The translations under genes were made by a program, and so were the position numbers. Below are positions 17,489 through 26,658 of a DNA stretch of 64,000 nt, piece after piece. The notes beneath the pieces were generated by a model. It saw only the letters and a list, made by a program, of their open reading frames with translations, had not been told where the DNA came from and made no database searches. The DNA is from Bacillus sp. AFS006103 (GTDB lineage Bacteria > Bacillota > Bacilli > Bacillales > Cytobacillaceae): positions 62,001 through 126,000 of the forward strand of contig NTXX01000001.1 of assembly GCA_002559145.1 (NCBI GenBank), given 5' to 3'. The stretch's first letter is position 1. Every line of letters begins with the position of its first letter.

Positions 17489-18336
17489 CTGACTCGCGCT
17501 CCCTTCCGAATTAAGAATTTTTTATAAAATATAGAAAAAATTAAAATGAGAACCGCAATCATCACGATAGTCCCACCGGGAGCTAAATCTAAGTAATACG
17601 CTGTAAACAAGCCGCCAAGTACTGACACTTCCCCAAAAAGGACAGATAAAAATATAGTTTGCTTAAATCCTTTTGCTAGTCGGATACTGGCTGCTACCGG
17701 TAAAGTCATTAGCGATGAAACTAATAAAATTCCGACAATTCTCATCGACGCTGCAATTACCAAGGCCACCATCACAATAAAAATGAAATGAATGCTTTTC
17801 GCCGCAATTCCCGATGCTTTTGCATGTTCTTCATCAAAGGATAATAAAAAAAGCTCTTTATATAATAAAATAATCACCAAAATTACCAAGAGACCGATTG
17901 TAAATACGACCCATAAATCAGTTCTGCTAACTGCCGAGACACTGCCAAATAAATAACTGAATAAGTCTGTATTAAACCCATTAGCAAGTGAGATGAAGAT
18001 GACCCCTAATCCAATACCACTAGAAAGAATAATTGGAATCGCAAGTTCTTGATAGTGCTTGTAAACACCCCTTAGTTTTTCGATAAACAGTGAGCCCCCA
18101 ACAGAAAAAACCATTCCTAAGTATAATGGATTTACACCAGCCATCATCGCTACATTTCTTTCCAGAAGTAAACTCGCTGCTATCCCTGCTAGGGTAACAT
18201 GACTGAGGGCATCTGCAATTAATGATAGTCTTCTGACAACGACAAACACACCTAATAACGGAGCAATAATTCCGATCATCAGCCCGGTTAAAAAGGCATT
18301 TTGTAAAAATTCATAGTGGAAAATTCCTTGAATCAT
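17485..18336 (-). CDS. znuB: Zinc ABC transporter permease
   Basis: This 283-residue ABC-3 family permease has about eight to nine hydrophobic helices. A signature segment [17 protein letters not shown] near residue 35 and [18 protein letters not shown] in the middle are typical of ZnuB/AdcB. It moves Zn2+ (or Mn2+) across the membrane with the ZnuC ATPase. Zinc is favoured because zur is in the same operon. Start and stop overlap its neighbours by four bases each (ATGA with znuC, TTGA with zur), indicating coupled translation. Confidence 0.92.
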   Translation of the reverse strand: MIQGIFHYEFLQNAFLTGLMIGIIAPLLGVFVVVRRLSLIADALSHVTLAGIAASLLLERNVAMMAGVNPLYLGMVFSVGGSLFIEKLRGVYKHYQELAIPIILSSGIGLGVIFISLANGFNTDLFSYLFGSVSAVSRTDLWVVFTIGLLVILVIILLYKELFLLSFDEEHAKASGIAAKSIHFIFIVMVALVIAASMRIVGILLVSSLMTLPVAASIRLAKGFKQTIFLSVLFGEVSVLGGLFTAYYLDLAPGGTIVMIAVLILIFSIFYKKFLIRKGARVS

Positions 18337-19106
18337 TTTACAACGCCTCCGTGTTCGTGGTTATGCGCAATAATATGCACATCATGGCCATAAACTCTAG
18401 ACATATCATCCGCTCGATGCTGCTCAAATTCCTTTGTTTCCCCATGAAAATGCAAATGCTTATTCAAGCAGGCAACATGTGAGACTTTATCCGAAATCGT
18501 CCCAATATCATGAGTAACTAATAAAAGAGTAATATCACGGCTTTTATTTAAATCACTCAGCATTTGATAAAAATTGCTGACATTCTCAGCATCAACACCT
18601 ACGGTCGGCTCGTCTAGAATAAGGAGACTCGGTTCACTAACAAGGGCACGTGCAATAAAAACTCTTTGCTGCTGACCTCCAGAAAGTTCACCAATATTCC
18701 TGTTACTAAACCCTTTCATACCGACTGCATCCAATGCTTCGATTACTTTTTCTGCATGTTCTTTTTTGAAAAACTTAAACATCCCAAGCTTTTTCGTCAG
18801 GCCGCTCTCAACAACTTCAAAAACGGTGGCAGGAAAGCCTGTGTTGAAGGAATTAGCCTTTTGAGATACATAGCCAATTTTTTGCCAATCTTTAAATTTA
18901 TTGATTTCCTTCCCGAATAAAAAGATGTTCCCTTTTTGGGGTTTTAATAAACCTAAGATCAGCTTCAATAGTGTCGATTTTCCAGATCCATTCGGGCCGA
19001 CAATGGCTAAAAAGGATCCACTGGGAATGGTGATATTGATATCCTCAAGGACCACATCTTTTTCATAACGATAGGAAAGTTTTTTTACTTCTATAATTGA
19101 TTGCAT
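18333..19106 (-). CDS. znuC: Zinc ABC transporter ATP-binding protein
   Basis: This 257-residue ATPase has Walker A GPNGSGKST near residue 36, Q-loop YVSQK, signature LSGGQQQR, Walker B LLILDEPTVGVD and H-loop THD. A His-rich C-terminal tail (HDVHIIAHNHEHGG) is common in zinc transporters. ATG at 19106 follows AAAGGTGA; an ATG 11 codons upstream would be inside the Zur site. It is first in znuC-znuB-zur. The operon holds no gene for the solute-binding lipoprotein, which must lie elsewhere if the transporter uses one. Confidence 0.92.
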   Translation of the reverse strand: MQSIIEVKKLSYRYEKDVVLEDINITIPSGSFLAIVGPNGSGKSTLLKLILGLLKPQKGNIFLFGKEINKFKDWQKIGYVSQKANSFNTGFPATVFEVVESGLTKKLGMFKFFKKEHAEKVIEALDAVGMKGFSNRNIGELSGGQQQRVFIARALVSEPSLLILDEPTVGVDAENVSNFYQMLSDLNKSRDITLLLVTHDIGTISDKVSHVACLNKHLHFHGETKEFEQHRADDMSRVYGHDVHIIAHNHEHGGVVK

Positions 19107-19127
19107 AATCAGCGCATCACCTTTAAT

Positions 19128-19148
19128 TATAAGAATCATTCCGATTTA
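19128..19148 (-). promoter_or_regulatory. Probable Zur operator of znuC-znuB-zur
   Basis: The minus strand holds a 7-1-7 imperfect palindrome TCGGAAT-G-ATTCTTA preceded by AAA. The known Bacillus Zur site has the core TCGTAAT-N-ATTACGA; the left arm matches at 6 of 7 positions. It lies just downstream of the -10 element, where a bound repressor would block initiation, and includes the upstream in-frame ATG of znuC. Confidence 0.7.
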
Positions 19149-19157
19149 ACTCAAGTA

Positions 19158-19186
19158 GTATACAATAGGTCATCTTGATTGTAAAG
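19158..19186 (-). promoter_or_regulatory. SigA promoter of the zinc operon
   Basis: On the minus strand TTTACA (19181-19186), a 17-base spacer and TATACT (19158-19163) form a good SigA promoter immediately upstream of the Zur-like palindrome. Confidence 0.75.
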
Positions 19187-19277
19187 CCACTACACTTATA
19201 TTCATACAATCGTTACATAAAAATCTCTAATCACACTCTTGGAGCTTTTTCATACATTAAGGTGAGGAGTGGTGAGA

Positions 19278-19535
19278 GTGACAATTTTTCAAAGCATCAT
19301 TAATCATAAAATTAACACAATAACCGCTGACGAACTGATAAAATATGCGAATCAATTTAATATATCAGTAAATAAGCAGCAGGCAGTGAAAATTGCCGAA
19401 TACTTAAGAGGAAAAAATGTTAATATATTTAATGATTCCGAGCGAGCTCAATTAGTAAAGGAAATTGCTAAAACAGCTGGCCCAGCAACGGCAAGAGAAG
19501 TGAATAAGTTATTTATCCAGTTGACTAAAAACTAA
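19278..19535 (+). CDS. yqfT: DUF2624 protein YqfT
   Basis: This is an 85-residue, mostly helical cytoplasmic protein starting MTIFQSIINHKINTITADEL. It has the length and pattern of the DUF2624 family found in Bacillaceae, function unknown. Three GTG codons lie close together (19269, 19272, 19278); the last is best spaced from GGTGAGGAG. It is divergent from znuC and convergent with nfo, sharing a terminator with it. Confidence 0.8.
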   Translation: MTIFQSIINHKINTITADELIKYANQFNISVNKQQAVKIAEYLRGKNVNIFNDSERAQLVKEIAKTAGPATAREVNKLFIQLTKN

Positions 19536-19566
19536 AAAGCTGTGCACTTTGCACAGCTTTTTATTA
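19534..19566. terminator. Bidirectional terminator between yqfT and nfo
   Basis: The perfect stem AAAGCTGTGCA/TGCACAGCTTT with a 3-base loop has T residues downstream on both strands. Confidence 0.88.
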
Positions 19567-20457
19567 TGATTGACTTATTAAATCAAGAAGTTCCTCATTG
19601 AACTTTTGTTCCCTAAGCATATTAATCTCAAATTTATATGGTGCTTTTTTATTATTCTTATCCTCACCGACATAAGGAGTTTCTAAAATTTTGGGAATAT
19701 CCGCAAGCTGTGGATGGTGGACAATATAATTAAGCGCCTTAAACCCAATATGACCAAAGCCGATATTTTCGTGTCTGTCCTTTCGCATCCCGACTGCATT
19801 TTTACTATCATTAATATGCAGTACTTTCAGTTTGTTGATGCCAATGATTTTGTCAAACTCATTTAATACACCATCAAAATCCTCGACAATATTATAGCCA
19901 GCATCATGGGTATGGCATGTATCAAAACAAACGGACAGCTTATCACTGTAATTTACTCCATCCATAATCATTGCTAATTCCTCGAAGGATTTCCCACATT
20001 CAGAGCCTTTTCCAGCCATTGTTTCCAAAGCAATTTGCACTTGCTCTTTACCCGTGAGCACTTCGTTTAATCCTTCGATAATTTTTTTAATCCCAGCTTC
20101 CGTACCAGCACTTACATGCGCACCGGGATGAAGGACGATTTGCTTAGCTCCAATGGCCTCTGTTCTTTCAATTTCTGTTCTAAGAAACCTTACACCCAAC
20201 TCAAATGTATCCGGGTTCGTTGTATTTCCAATATTGATAATATACGGAGCATGGACGACAATTTCAGAGATTCCGTTCTGTTCCATATGCTTGCGCCCTG
20301 CTTCAATGTTTAGATCTTCAATTTTTTTTCGTCTTGTATTCTGCGGTGCGCCCGTGTAGACCATAAACGTGTTTGCACCATAGGAAACTGCTTCTTCGCT
20401 TGCGGCAAGCAGCATATTTTTCCCACTCATCGAAACATGTGATCCTAATTTAAGCAT
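19564..20457 (-). CDS. nfo: Endonuclease IV (AP endonuclease)
   Basis: This 297-residue zinc-dependent DNA repair enzyme incises 5' to abasic sites. It begins [18 protein letters not shown] and shows the trinuclear zinc ligands in [37 protein letters not shown] and [12 protein letters not shown], as expected of the family. The frame is open 18 codons upstream, but the conserved N-terminus and GGGGAG place the start at 20457. Close to B. subtilis YqfS. It lies 22 bases after cshB and is probably cotranscribed with it. Confidence 0.96.
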   Translation of the reverse strand: MLKLGSHVSMSGKNMLLAASEEAVSYGANTFMVYTGAPQNTRRKKIEDLNIEAGRKHMEQNGISEIVVHAPYIINIGNTTNPDTFELGVRFLRTEIERTEAIGAKQIVLHPGAHVSAGTEAGIKKIIEGLNEVLTGKEQVQIALETMAGKGSECGKSFEELAMIMDGVNYSDKLSVCFDTCHTHDAGYNIVEDFDGVLNEFDKIIGINKLKVLHINDSKNAVGMRKDRHENIGFGHIGFKALNYIVHHPQLADIPKILETPYVGEDKNNKKAPYKFEINMLREQKFNEELLDLISQS

Positions 20458-20479
20458 ACCTTTTTTTCTCCCCGTTTGT

Positions 20480-21796
20480 TTATTTTTTTCTTTGCTCAAT
20501 CCTTCGTTCACGCTTTTTAATTTTATCCATTTCCCATTGCATTTTCTTTTTATAACCTGGTTTTACTTTGTTTGGTTTCTTAACCAAGGACTTCGCTTTT
20601 TGATCAGCCTTATCCTCTTGTCTAACACGCGTTTTTCTTTTATTTCGTTCATCCACGGTAACAAATTCGTTATTTTTTAGATCCACATTCTTAAATTGAA
20701 TCCCCATTTTTTCTAATCGGTTTAATGCATCTTCATCTGATGCCTCATAAATGGTGAGGGCAATACCTGAATTTCCGGCACGCGCCGTTCTACCTACACG
20801 ATGAATGTAAAAATCCAAGTCAGATGGAAGCTCATAGTTGATGATATGGCTAACCCCTTCGATGTCAATACCTCTTGAAGCAAGGTCGGTTGCAATAATA
20901 TATTGATAATCCAAATCCTGAATCTGCTTCATCATCTGTTTCCGTTCTCGAGGGTTTAAATCACCATGCACACGGCCAACTTTTAACCCTTTTTCATTTA
21001 GGAAGTAAGCCACTTCTTCAGCCATCTTTTTTGTATTGGTAAATACAATCGCTAGATATGGATTGTAAGCAAGAAGGGCATCATGAACAAGCTGCTTTTT
21101 ACTGCGGTGTCTTGATGGCAAAAGAATATGCTCTAAATTTTCTGCCGCTCTTCTTTTTGGTTCGATTTGAACACTTTTTGGATTTTCCATATACTTTTTA
21201 AGGAAAGGTTTTAGTTTTTCAGGTATCGTTGCTGAATAAACGAGCATTTGCAGGTTTTCCGGCATTTTTGCTGCTACTCTATCCAAATCCTCAATAAATC
21301 CCATATCCAACATCATGTCGGCTTCATCCACAACAAGTATTCCCGCAGTATGAACAAAAAGTGCCTTTTCACTCATGAGGTCATTAATTCGTCCTGGGGT
21401 TCCTACGACTATTTGGGGCTGAACCTTTAATTTTTCAATCGTCCGATTCTTATCTGTTCCCCCAATATAACATCTAGTCATAATGGCTTGCTCTGGGCTG
21501 CAATGCTCGGTTACCTTTAAAATTTGGTGGTAAATTTGAGAGGCCAGTTCTCTCGTAGGAGCAGTAATGACAGCTTGTACTTCCTGTCGAGCAGGGTCAA
21601 TTTTTTCGAGGATTGGAAGAACATAGGCTAGCGTTTTCCCCGTTCCTGTTTGTGACTGACCAATAGCACTTTCTCCCTTTATAACGATAGGTATCATCCG
21701 TTCCTGAATCTCAGTGGGTTCAGAAAAACCAAACTTCTTAACGGCTTCATTGATAAATGATTGAAACTTAAAACGCTCAAAACGATTTTCTTTCAT
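20480..21796 (-). CDS. cshB: DEAD-box RNA helicase CshB
   Basis: This 438-residue ATP-dependent RNA helicase is associated with cold adaptation and ribosome or mRNA remodelling. Motifs in order are the Q-motif near [13 protein letters not shown], motif I QTGTGKT, Ia [32 protein letters not shown] and [13 protein letters not shown] basic tail ([19 protein letters not shown] and [14 protein letters not shown]) probably binds RNA. The order cshB-nfo matches B. subtilis yqfR-yqfS. Confidence 0.95.
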   Translation of the reverse strand: MKENRFERFKFQSFINEAVKKFGFSEPTEIQERMIPIVIKGESAIGQSQTGTGKTLAYVLPILEKIDPARQEVQAVITAPTRELASQIYHQILKVTEHCSPEQAIMTRCYIGGTDKNRTIEKLKVQPQIVVGTPGRINDLMSEKALFVHTAGILVVDEADMMLDMGFIEDLDRVAAKMPENLQMLVYSATIPEKLKPFLKKYMENPKSVQIEPKRRAAENLEHILLPSRHRSKKQLVHDALLAYNPYLAIVFTNTKKMAEEVAYFLNEKGLKVGRVHGDLNPRERKQMMKQIQDLDYQYIIATDLASRGIDIEGVSHIINYELPSDLDFYIHRVGRTARAGNSGIALTIYEASDEDALNRLEKMGIQFKNVDLKNNEFVTVDERNKRKTRVRQEDKADQKAKSLVKKPNKVKPGYKKKMQWEMDKIKKRERRIEQRKK

Positions 21797-22055
21797 ATTT
21801 TTGCTCCTTATATTTAAAATCTAATGACTTTGGAGTAGTTTTCATACTTTAGCAAGAGCCACACTTTTTATTCCATCCTGCAATTATAGTCAATAACACG
21901 GCAAAACTCCAGTTATCTTTCGTTTTAATATCATTTTCTACTTTCTGCTGACTTTTAAACAACTAAATTTAGTCTTTGTCCTGTGTATAATACCTAAACC
22001 AATTTAGGATAAATGCATAATTTAAACCATGAGGCAATTGAAAGGAGGCAAAGAG

Positions 22056-22724
22056 ATGCAACCAAGACCAAGAATGCCTTTTCAGGGTGGGATGGGCTCA
22101 GGACCTTTTGGACCTCGTAGTCAGATGATGAACCCTGGGTTTAGCCCATTTGGCGGCAGGAATCCGATGATGGGCGCTCCTTCTAATCCGTTTGGAAGAG
22201 GAAACAACCCCATGATGGGGCAAATGATGGGAAGAGCTAATCCTATGACGGCAGGCCGCGGGGGTGGGGGATTACTTTCGAAAATTCTCGGAGGAAGAAC
22301 CCAACCTGGTGGCTTGATGGGAATGCAAGCAGCAGGAAGAGCAGCAACAGGCAACGGAGGTGGACTGCTCCAAACTTTGAGTAACCCAGGCGGGATAACC
22401 ACCATGTTGAATAATACCCAGCAGGTGCTAAAGACGGCCCAATCATTTGGACCAATGATTCAACAGTATGGCCCCATGATAAAAAATCTCCCTGCAATGT
22501 GGAAAATTTATAAAGGATTCAAAAACGCTTCAAAAGAAACAGATGAAGCAAAAGAAGAAAATAACCAACCAACAGCTGAAGCTGCCGATGAATCATCTAA
22601 TAACGAAGAAGCTATAAATAGAACTCCCAAAAACAAGGAGAAACGTAAGAATAATCCACAGCAGACGCCGTCAAAAAGGAATTCTTCCCAAAAAGGCAGT
22701 TCAGTTCCAAAAATGTATATTTAA
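22056..22724 (+). CDS. yqfQ: YqfQ/VrrA-like protein with Gly-Met-Pro-rich repeats
   Basis: The protein has 222 residues. The first 70 are low-complexity, rich in Gly, Met, Pro, Asn and Phe with repeated NPMMG-like units (MMNPGF, RNPMMG, NNPMMGQMMG, ANPMTAG). Residues 110-150 form a conserved block (MLNNTQQVLKTAQSFGPMIQ), and the rest is a charged, Asn/Lys-rich disordered tail. AAAGGAGG precedes ATG at 22056. The place before ispH matches yqfQ, whose B. anthracis homologue VrrA carries a variable-number repeat used in typing. Its function is unclear; a spore or surface role is only a guess. Confidence 0.85.
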   Translation: MQPRPRMPFQGGMGSGPFGPRSQMMNPGFSPFGGRNPMMGAPSNPFGRGNNPMMGQMMGRANPMTAGRGGGGLLSKILGGRTQPGGLMGMQAAGRAATGNGGGLLQTLSNPGGITTMLNNTQQVLKTAQSFGPMIQQYGPMIKNLPAMWKIYKGFKNASKETDEAKEENNQPTAEAADESSNNEEAINRTPKNKEKRKNNPQQTPSKRNSSQKGSSVPKMYI

Positions 22725-22726
22725 AA

Positions 22727-22758
22727 TAAGAATGCTGGAAACAGCATTCTTATTTTTT
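22727..22758 (+). terminator. Intrinsic terminator of yqfQ
   Basis: A stem AAGAATGCT/AGCATTCTT with a 6-base loop followed by ATTTTTT lies directly after the stop. Confidence 0.85.
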
Positions 22759-22788
22759 CTTCGAAAATGGAAAAGGAAAAATGTATCT

Positions 22789-22817
22789 TTGTATTATTTA
22801 TATTAGTTTTATATAAT
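22789..22817 (+). promoter_or_regulatory. SigA promoter of ispH
   Basis: TTGTAT (22789-22794), a 17-base spacer and TATAAT (22812-22817) lie 48 bases before the ispH start codon. Confidence 0.7.
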
Positions 22818-22865
22818 AAGTACATAAATCTATGAATCAATGTTCTTTTTAGGGGGACTTTTAAT

Positions 22866-23813
22866 ATGCAGATCATCAAAATTTCACCACGCGGTTATTG
22901 CTATGGTGTGGTCGATGCCATGGTTATTGCGAGAAACGCTGCTTTAGATAAAACATTACCACGCCCAATCTACATTTTAGGGATGATTGTCCATAATAAA
23001 CATGTTACAGATGCTTTTGAGGAAGAGGGGATTATTATCCTTGACGGTAAGAATCGAAAAGATATACTCGATAAAGTAGAATCAGGGACAGTAATATTTA
23101 CTGCTCATGGAATATCTCCAGAAGTTAGAGAACTGGCGAAAAAGAAAGGGCTAGTAACGATCGATGCGACATGTCCCGATGTGACGAGAACCCATGATCT
23201 AATTGAAGAAAAAACAAAAGAAGGCTTTCAAGTAATATATATCGGAAAAAAAGGTCATCCAGAACCCGAGGGTGCGGTTGGTGTAGCACCTGACATGGTC
23301 CACCTGGTTGAAACTCCACTTGATGTCGAAGCATTAACGATCGACTGTGACAAGCTGCTTGTGACAAATCAAACTACGATGAGTCAATGGGATGTAGCTG
23401 ACACAATGAAAAAAGTTCAGGAAAAGTATCCTCATGCAGAAGTTTATAATGAAATTTGCCATGCCACGCAAATACGCCAGGAAGCAGTTGCAGAACAAGC
23501 AACAGAAGCGGATGTAACTATCGTGGTTGGGGATCCGAAAAGTAATAATTCCAATCGTCTTGCACAGGTTTCTGAGGAAATTGCCGGTACAAAGGCCTAT
23601 CGCATCGCCGATATTACCGAGTTAGACATTGACTGGATTAAAGATGCCAAAAATGTTGCTGTCACATCTGGCGCCTCGACACCAACACCAATAACAAAGG
23701 AAGTTATCACATTCCTTGAACAATTTAACCCAAACAATGAAGCTACTTGGGAACGCCGTAAAAAGGTCCAATTAAGCAGAATATTACCTAAGGTAAAAAA
23801 GACTGAAGCTTAA
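22866..23813 (+). CDS. ispH: 4-hydroxy-3-methylbut-2-enyl diphosphate reductase (IspH)
   Basis: This 315-residue [4Fe-4S] enzyme catalyses the last MEP-pathway step, HMBPP to IPP and DMAPP. The three cluster cysteines are Cys12 (RGYCYG), one in IDATCPDVT and one in [12 protein letters not shown]. The HMBPP-binding His residues appear in IVHNKHV and TAHGIS, and the catalytic Glu is in the EPEG region (HPEPEGAVG). Length and sequence fit the Bacillus type. A promoter, an AGGGGG site and a terminator define a single-gene unit. Confidence 0.97.
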   Translation: MQIIKISPRGYCYGVVDAMVIARNAALDKTLPRPIYILGMIVHNKHVTDAFEEEGIIILDGKNRKDILDKVESGTVIFTAHGISPEVRELAKKKGLVTIDATCPDVTRTHDLIEEKTKEGFQVIYIGKKGHPEPEGAVGVAPDMVHLVETPLDVEALTIDCDKLLVTNQTTMSQWDVADTMKKVQEKYPHAEVYNEICHATQIRQEAVAEQATEADVTIVVGDPKSNNSNRLAQVSEEIAGTKAYRIADITELDIDWIKDAKNVAVTSGASTPTPITKEVITFLEQFNPNNEATWERRKKVQLSRILPKVKKTEA

Positions 23814-23820
23814 AATACTA

Positions 23821-23864
23821 ATAAAAGCAAAGAACCGAGTCCACGGACCGGTTCTTTGCTTTTA
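23821..23864. terminator. Bidirectional terminator between ispH and yqfO
   Basis: A 14-bp stem AAAGCAAAGAACCG/CGGTTCTTTGCTTT with T-runs available on both strands separates the convergent genes. Confidence 0.88.
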
Positions 23865-24977
23865 TACAAATTGAAATGGATCTGTATTTACTTCCGAAGG
23901 AAAAATTTCGACGGTGTAACCCGATTCTTGGCACATCTTTTGTAATGTTGCTGTCAGGCCCTTTTTCATAACCTTTTCGACATTATGACCGGGATCAATC
24001 ATATTCAAGCCCTGCATCTGCGCATCATGGGCTGTGTGATAATAAATATCTCCTGTAACATAAACATCTGCCCCTTGAAACTTGGCATTCATGAAGTATT
24101 TATTGCCATCTCCGCCTAAAACTGCTGCTTTTTTAATTTTAGTACTTAAATCACCCACGACACGGACATTTGAAACTTCAAATGCGGTTTTCACTCTTTC
24201 TGCAAATTCTCCTAATGTCATTTCTGGAACTTTCCCGATTCGACCAAGACCGAGCGCATCTCCTGTGTTCTCAAGCGGGTAGACATCATAGGCAACTTCT
24301 TCATATGGATGCGCTTTGATCATCGCAGTAATCGTCTTCTTTAGAAGCGGTTCCGGAACAATGGTCTCAAGTCTCACTTCTTCTACCTCTTCTAACCTGC
24401 CTGCCTCCCCAAGAAAAGGATTGGTATTTTCACCAGGCAAGAATCTCCCGGTCCCGTTGGCGGAGAATGAACAATGGCTGTAGTTTCCAATAAATCCTGC
24501 TCCTGCCTCTCCAAGGACTTTTCTAATAACTTCCGCGTGGCTAGCTGGTACAAACACAACTAATTTCTTCAGCTTTGTATCAAAAGTAGGCACTAGTACC
24601 TCTGCATCTTGCAGCTCTAGAGCATTTGCAAGAAGGTCATTTACCCCGCCTTTAGCGACATCAAGGTTTGTATGTGCTGCGTAAACAGCAATATCGTGTT
24701 TTACTAATTTTTCAATCATTTTCCCTTGAACCGTATCAGTTAGCAAATTCTTAAGAGGACGATAAATAATCGGATGATGGGCGATAATGAGTTGAACATT
24801 TTTTTCAATTGCCTCATCAATTACATTCTCCAGAACATCAAGGGCAATCATTATTCGTTCAACTTTTTTATTTAAGCGGCCAATTTGTAAGCCAATCTTA
24901 TCCCCTTCCATCGCTAAACCTTTGGGTGAAAACTGTTCAAACAAGTGAATAATTTCGTGTCCATTAGGAATCTTCAA
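23862..24977 (-). CDS. yqfO: Nif3-like dinuclear metal protein
   Basis: The 371-residue protein belongs to the Nif3/YqfO family, often annotated as GTP cyclohydrolase I type 2, whose cellular role is not settled. Metal ligands are visible in IIAHHPIIY near residue 66, in AAHTNLD and in the C-terminal VTGDIYYHTAHDA. A CutA/PII-like insert occupies roughly residues 130-235, as in other Gram-positive members. The start is TTG at 24977 with AGGAGG nine bases upstream; it overlaps the trmK end by 14 bases, so translation is coupled. Confidence 0.92.
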   Translation of the reverse strand: MKIPNGHEIIHLFEQFSPKGLAMEGDKIGLQIGRLNKKVERIMIALDVLENVIDEAIEKNVQLIIAHHPIIYRPLKNLLTDTVQGKMIEKLVKHDIAVYAAHTNLDVAKGGVNDLLANALELQDAEVLVPTFDTKLKKLVVFVPASHAEVIRKVLGEAGAGFIGNYSHCSFSANGTGRFLPGENTNPFLGEAGRLEEVEEVRLETIVPEPLLKKTITAMIKAHPYEEVAYDVYPLENTGDALGLGRIGKVPEMTLGEFAERVKTAFEVSNVRVVGDLSTKIKKAAVLGGDGNKYFMNAKFQGADVYVTGDIYYHTAHDAQMQGLNMIDPGHNVEKVMKKGLTATLQKMCQESGYTVEIFPSEVNTDPFQFV

Positions 24978-25686
24978 TCTTAAGAGCCTCCTCTACAAGC
25001 TTAATTTTGGCGATGATCTCTTGCCTTTTTTCATTCGTTTCAGACGAATGGGCTGCACCTTCGAGTGCCTCAAAAATACGCAACCAATTTTTCATTTCTG
25101 CTGTCCACTTTTTCTTAAAAGTCTTATTTTGCTTTTGTACAAGAAATGGTCCCAATAACAGCCCCATATCAAAATTTTTTTTATAAGGCCTATGAGGGTC
25201 TCCTCTTTCACCAATCAAAATCTCGTAGATTTTCCCATCTTCCTCGAGTATTTCTTCGCCAATAAGTTCCCAGTTATTTTCAATCAACCATTTCCTGATT
25301 GAAATCGCACTAATATTGGGTTGTAAGACAAGACGCTTGATCGAGGCCAGCTTATCTTTACCATTATCTAATATACTTGCGATTAAGGCTCCGCCCATTC
25401 CCGCAATTGTAATACAATCGACTTCTCCCTGCTCAATAACTTCCAGTCCATCACCCAATCTTACGGAAATAACCCCCGCTAACCCTTCTGCTAATACATT
25501 CTTCTCAGCCAACTGAAAGGGACCCATGGCTACTTCACCAGCAATAGCAAATGGTAACCCCTCGTTTTTAGCTAAGTAACAAGGTAAATAGGCATGGTCT
25601 GAGCCAATATCTGCGAGTCTTGCATCTTTCGGAACATATTTAGAAACCGCAGCCAATCTTGCTGACAATTTATCTGTATTCAATCT
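24964..25686 (-). CDS. trmK: tRNA (adenine22-N1)-methyltransferase TrmK
   Basis: This 240-residue SAM-dependent enzyme makes m1A22 in tRNA. The Rossmann-fold SAM motif is ADIGSDHAYLP near residue 25, followed by GDGLEVI and a catalytic-loop segment ITIAGMGGALIA. The C-terminal third is helical (KKNFDMGLLLGPFLVQKQNK onward). The frame opens with GTG at 25695, but TTG at 25686 is better spaced from GGTGG, so this start is preferred with moderate certainty. It overlaps yqfO, as in B. subtilis yqfN-yqfO. Confidence 0.92.
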   Translation of the reverse strand, partial: RLNTDKLSARLAAVSKYVPKDARLADIGSDHAYLPCYLAKNEGLPFAIAGEVAMGPFQLAEKNVLAEGLAGVISVRLGDGLEVIEQGEVDCITIAGMGGALIASILDNGKDKLASIKRLVLQPNISAISIRKWLIENNWELIGEEILEEDGKIYEILIGERGDPHRPYKKNFDMGLLLGPFLVQKQNKTFKKKWTAEMKNWLRIFEALEGAAHSSETNEKRQEIIAKIKLVEEALKIEDS

Positions 25687-25718
25687 AACCACCACTTTTA
25701 TATGTAATTTACTAAGTA

Positions 25719-25756
25719 TAAAAAAAGTCCCTTACAAATGCAAAGGACTTTCTTAA
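25719..25756 (-). terminator. Intrinsic terminator upstream of trmK, probably for cccA
   Basis: A 12-bp stem beginning AAAGTCC and ending GGACTTT, followed by seven T residues on the minus strand, stands between cccA and trmK. The repeat at 25788-25938 lies between cccA and this terminator. Confidence 0.75.
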
Positions 25757-25787
25757 AGATATGAGAGTAAAACACTGAACTTAGGTA

Positions 25788-25938
25788 ACTGTCCAGCTCC
25801 AGTGCCCAACTGCTAGTGGACTTCGCTCTTCTCCCTACGATAAGTCAAGCACGAATGCGCTAACGCTCTCCGTGTTTCCTTTATCTCAGTCGAAGCGCTC
25901 CAGTCCATACGCAGTTAAACGGGCACTTCCGCTTTTCT
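25788..25938. repeat. GC-rich dispersed repeat element next to cccA
   Basis: This roughly 150-base non-coding segment begins AACTGTCCAGCTCCAGTGCC and ends GGGCACTTCCGCTTTTC. Its outer arms are complementary: AGTGCCC then AACTGC (25801-25813) pair with GCAGTT (25911-25916) and GGGCACT (25921-25927). The TGTCCAGCTCCAG...CGCTTCCGCTTTTC frame is one I associate with a family of intergenic repeats in Bacillaceae. It ends two bases before the cccA stop codon. Confidence 0.7.
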
Positions 25939-25940
25939 AA

Positions 25941-26306
25941 TTATTTAAGTGTCGCTAACCAATCTGCCATTGCTGCTGCTTGTTCTTCTTTAACAAGACC
26001 TGCTGGCATGCCTGTACCCTTACCTTTTGTAACAAAGGTCATAAGTTCTTGTTTAGAATACTTGCTGCCGACACCTTTTAATGTAGGTCCTACTACCCCT
26101 TGATACTGATCGCCGTGACAGCCAATACAAGATTGCTTGTAAATGTCTTCTGGCTTTGATGCGGCAACCTCTGTTTTCTCAGTGCCTTTCCCATTTTCCT
26201 TAGCAACTTCTTTCATATCACCAAGACCTTTGAAAGACAAAATTAGAATTAGCACAATTCCAAATGCCATGATGAGAATGTAAGGAATAACTGGATTTCG
26301 CTTCAT
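25941..26306 (-). CDS. cccA: Cytochrome c550, membrane-anchored
   Basis: This 121-residue electron carrier has one N-terminal membrane anchor (residues 8-26), a Lys/Glu-rich linker and a small class I cytochrome c domain facing outward. The haem site is C60-I-G-C-H64 and the axial Met is M100 in GTGMPAG. It probably passes electrons to the terminal oxidase. The place between sigA and trmK matches B. subtilis cccA. The downstream flank is a repeat element rather than a terminator. Confidence 0.95.
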   Translation of the reverse strand: MKRNPVIPYILIMAFGIVLILILSFKGLGDMKEVAKENGKGTEKTEVAASKPEDIYKQSCIGCHGDQYQGVVGPTLKGVGSKYSKQELMTFVTKGKGTGMPAGLVKEEQAAAMADWLATLK

Positions 26307-26610
26307 GATATAACCTCCCTTATGTACGAACGTCTGTTAAATATTGAATAAGTCTGCAAACAACTACTATTTTACTTGAAAATGAACAGAAGGAAAAGCC
26401 CTAAACTTATTTTATCACTATAATCTTAATAAAAAAAGTTGTATTAAGCCTGAAGTGAAATCATCAATCAGGTTTAACACGAAGGAGAAAACAAACTAAA
26501 TTAAATGCCCATTTGCAAAATGAGAGACAATTCAGTAAAATGGATTCAAATAGAGAAAGTGCTTACATTTACTTAACTGGTCCAAATGTTATACTCTTAT
26601 AAGCAGTTAA

Positions 26611-26650
26611 CAAAAATAGCCTACTTCAGTTATGAAATAGACTATTCAAG
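26611..26650 (-). terminator. Intrinsic terminator of dnaG-sigA
   Basis: A 14-bp stem AATAGTCTATTTCA/TGAAGTAGGCTATT with G-U pairs, followed by T residues, lies just after the sigA stop on the minus strand. Confidence 0.85.
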
Positions 26651-26658
26651 CAAATATT

